IMG/VR virus record: IMGVR_UViG_3300033156_000786
Location: 1-36,505 of that record
DNA length: 36,505 nucleotides
Origin: a virus
Direction: 5' to 3' (one strand)
In this document: positions 36,377 to 36,505 of the stretch, piece by piece
How positions within the stretch are numbered: the first letter of the stretch is position 1
How the letters are laid out: every line of letters begins with the position of its first letter
The notes under the pieces: model-generated
The model's input: the letters and a program-made list of their open reading frames with translations, nothing else
The model's database searches: none
What the model was told of the DNA's origin: nothing
Position numbers and translations under genes: made by a program

Positions 36377-36505
36377 ATGATAATCTGTCTCACCTTCACC
36401 GATAAAAACTTTAATAAGGTTTGTTCCTTTAGGACGCCAGATTGGGGCGAGAAGGAAGGGTCAAAGGTTGAGAGGTTTATTCAGGACGCCATCAATAAAC
36501 TAAAT
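36377..36505 (+). CDS. Small hypothetical protein before terminase (5' part; continues at base 1)
   Basis: ATG at 36377 is the only start in this frame after the in-frame TAA at 36359. The frame runs to the end of the window and continues without a break at base 1. There is no Shine-Dalgarno sequence ahead of the ATG, as for most genes here. It is the first gene after the long purine-rich leader and so is probably the first gene of the late transcript. Confidence 0.5.
   Translation, partial: MIICLTFTDKNFNKVCSFRTPDWGEKEGSKVERFIQDAINKLN
36392..36505. repeat. Terminal direct repeat, right copy
   Basis: Exact second copy of bases 1-114. It contains codons 6-43 of the small gene that starts at 36377 and finishes at 249 after the wrap. 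Confidence 0.95.

Noticed and set aside
1-36505. CRISPR arrays, tRNA genes, integrase, transposase or reverse transcriptase/DGR
   Set aside because: No regularly spaced repeats with unique spacers, no cloverleaf pattern and no diagnostic protein motifs were seen by eye; a tRNAscan run would be decisive for tRNA.
1-36505. Reassigned stop codon
   Set aside because: TAA, TAG and TGA all end genes at sensible places, and the large genes read through without internal stops in the standard code.

Overview
The window reads as one essentially complete genome of a short-tailed, podovirus-like double-stranded DNA phage of a bacterium. Bases 1-114 recur exactly at 36392-36505, and a gene runs in frame across the join, so the natural molecule is probably a circle (or circularly permuted genome) of 36,391 bp. 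The sequence is AT-rich, arginine is mostly AGA, and proteins are rich in K, E and I. That fits an AT-rich and possibly thermophilic or candidate-phylum bacterium, but the host cannot be named from sequence. A lytic-transglycosylase domain implies a host with peptidoglycan. Most genes start in an 'AAA-(T/C)TATG' context with little or no Shine-Dalgarno; only 22,990-24,400 has textbook GGAGGTGAT sites. I see no tRNA, CRISPR, integrase, polymerase or helicase gene.

Layout. (1) Late module, + strand, 36377/1-24,950: small and large terminase, two small basic proteins, portal, small coiled-coil proteins and a scaffold-like protein, and the major capsid protein. A sugar/glycosyltransferase cluster (6,674-11,138) sits inside the structural genes. 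Then come a head-tail adaptor-like protein, several fibre, lectin and propeller-like tail proteins, a 529-aa coiled-coil protein and a 1407-aa ejection-type protein with an ADP-ribosyltransferase-like segment. A membrane/coiled-coil protein, a metallophosphatase and a secreted trypsin-like protease end the module at a terminator. (2) Middle module, + strand, 25,021-28,337: a papain-like protease from a probably leaderless promoter; a structured non-coding stretch; a replication-initiator-like gene that appears to carry the origin within its own coding sequence; a holin-like gene and a transglycosylase that may be joined by -1 frameshifting. (3) Early module, + strand, 28,451-34,108: SSB-like, SWIM, zinc-ribbon and HNH proteins, then a cassette of 12 tiny genes whose starts are copies of one repeated element. 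(4) Leftward early genes, - strand, 35,632-34,130, from their own promoter. (5) A gene-free, purine-rich region (35,709-36,376) with a likely late promoter, helically phased repeats and other direct repeats.

Most unusual: the repeated start element that gives a run of unrelated small proteins the same first ~10 residues and, at overlapping junctions, also shapes the tail of the preceding protein; a short motif, AAAGGTCGG, found about 18-32 bases before at least 11 genes on both strands; an intragenic origin-like array; mutually exclusive hairpins after the capsid gene; and a correctly phased GGGAAAA slip site between holin and lysin. Functions rest on motifs I can see and on general family knowledge; no searches or folding programs were run.
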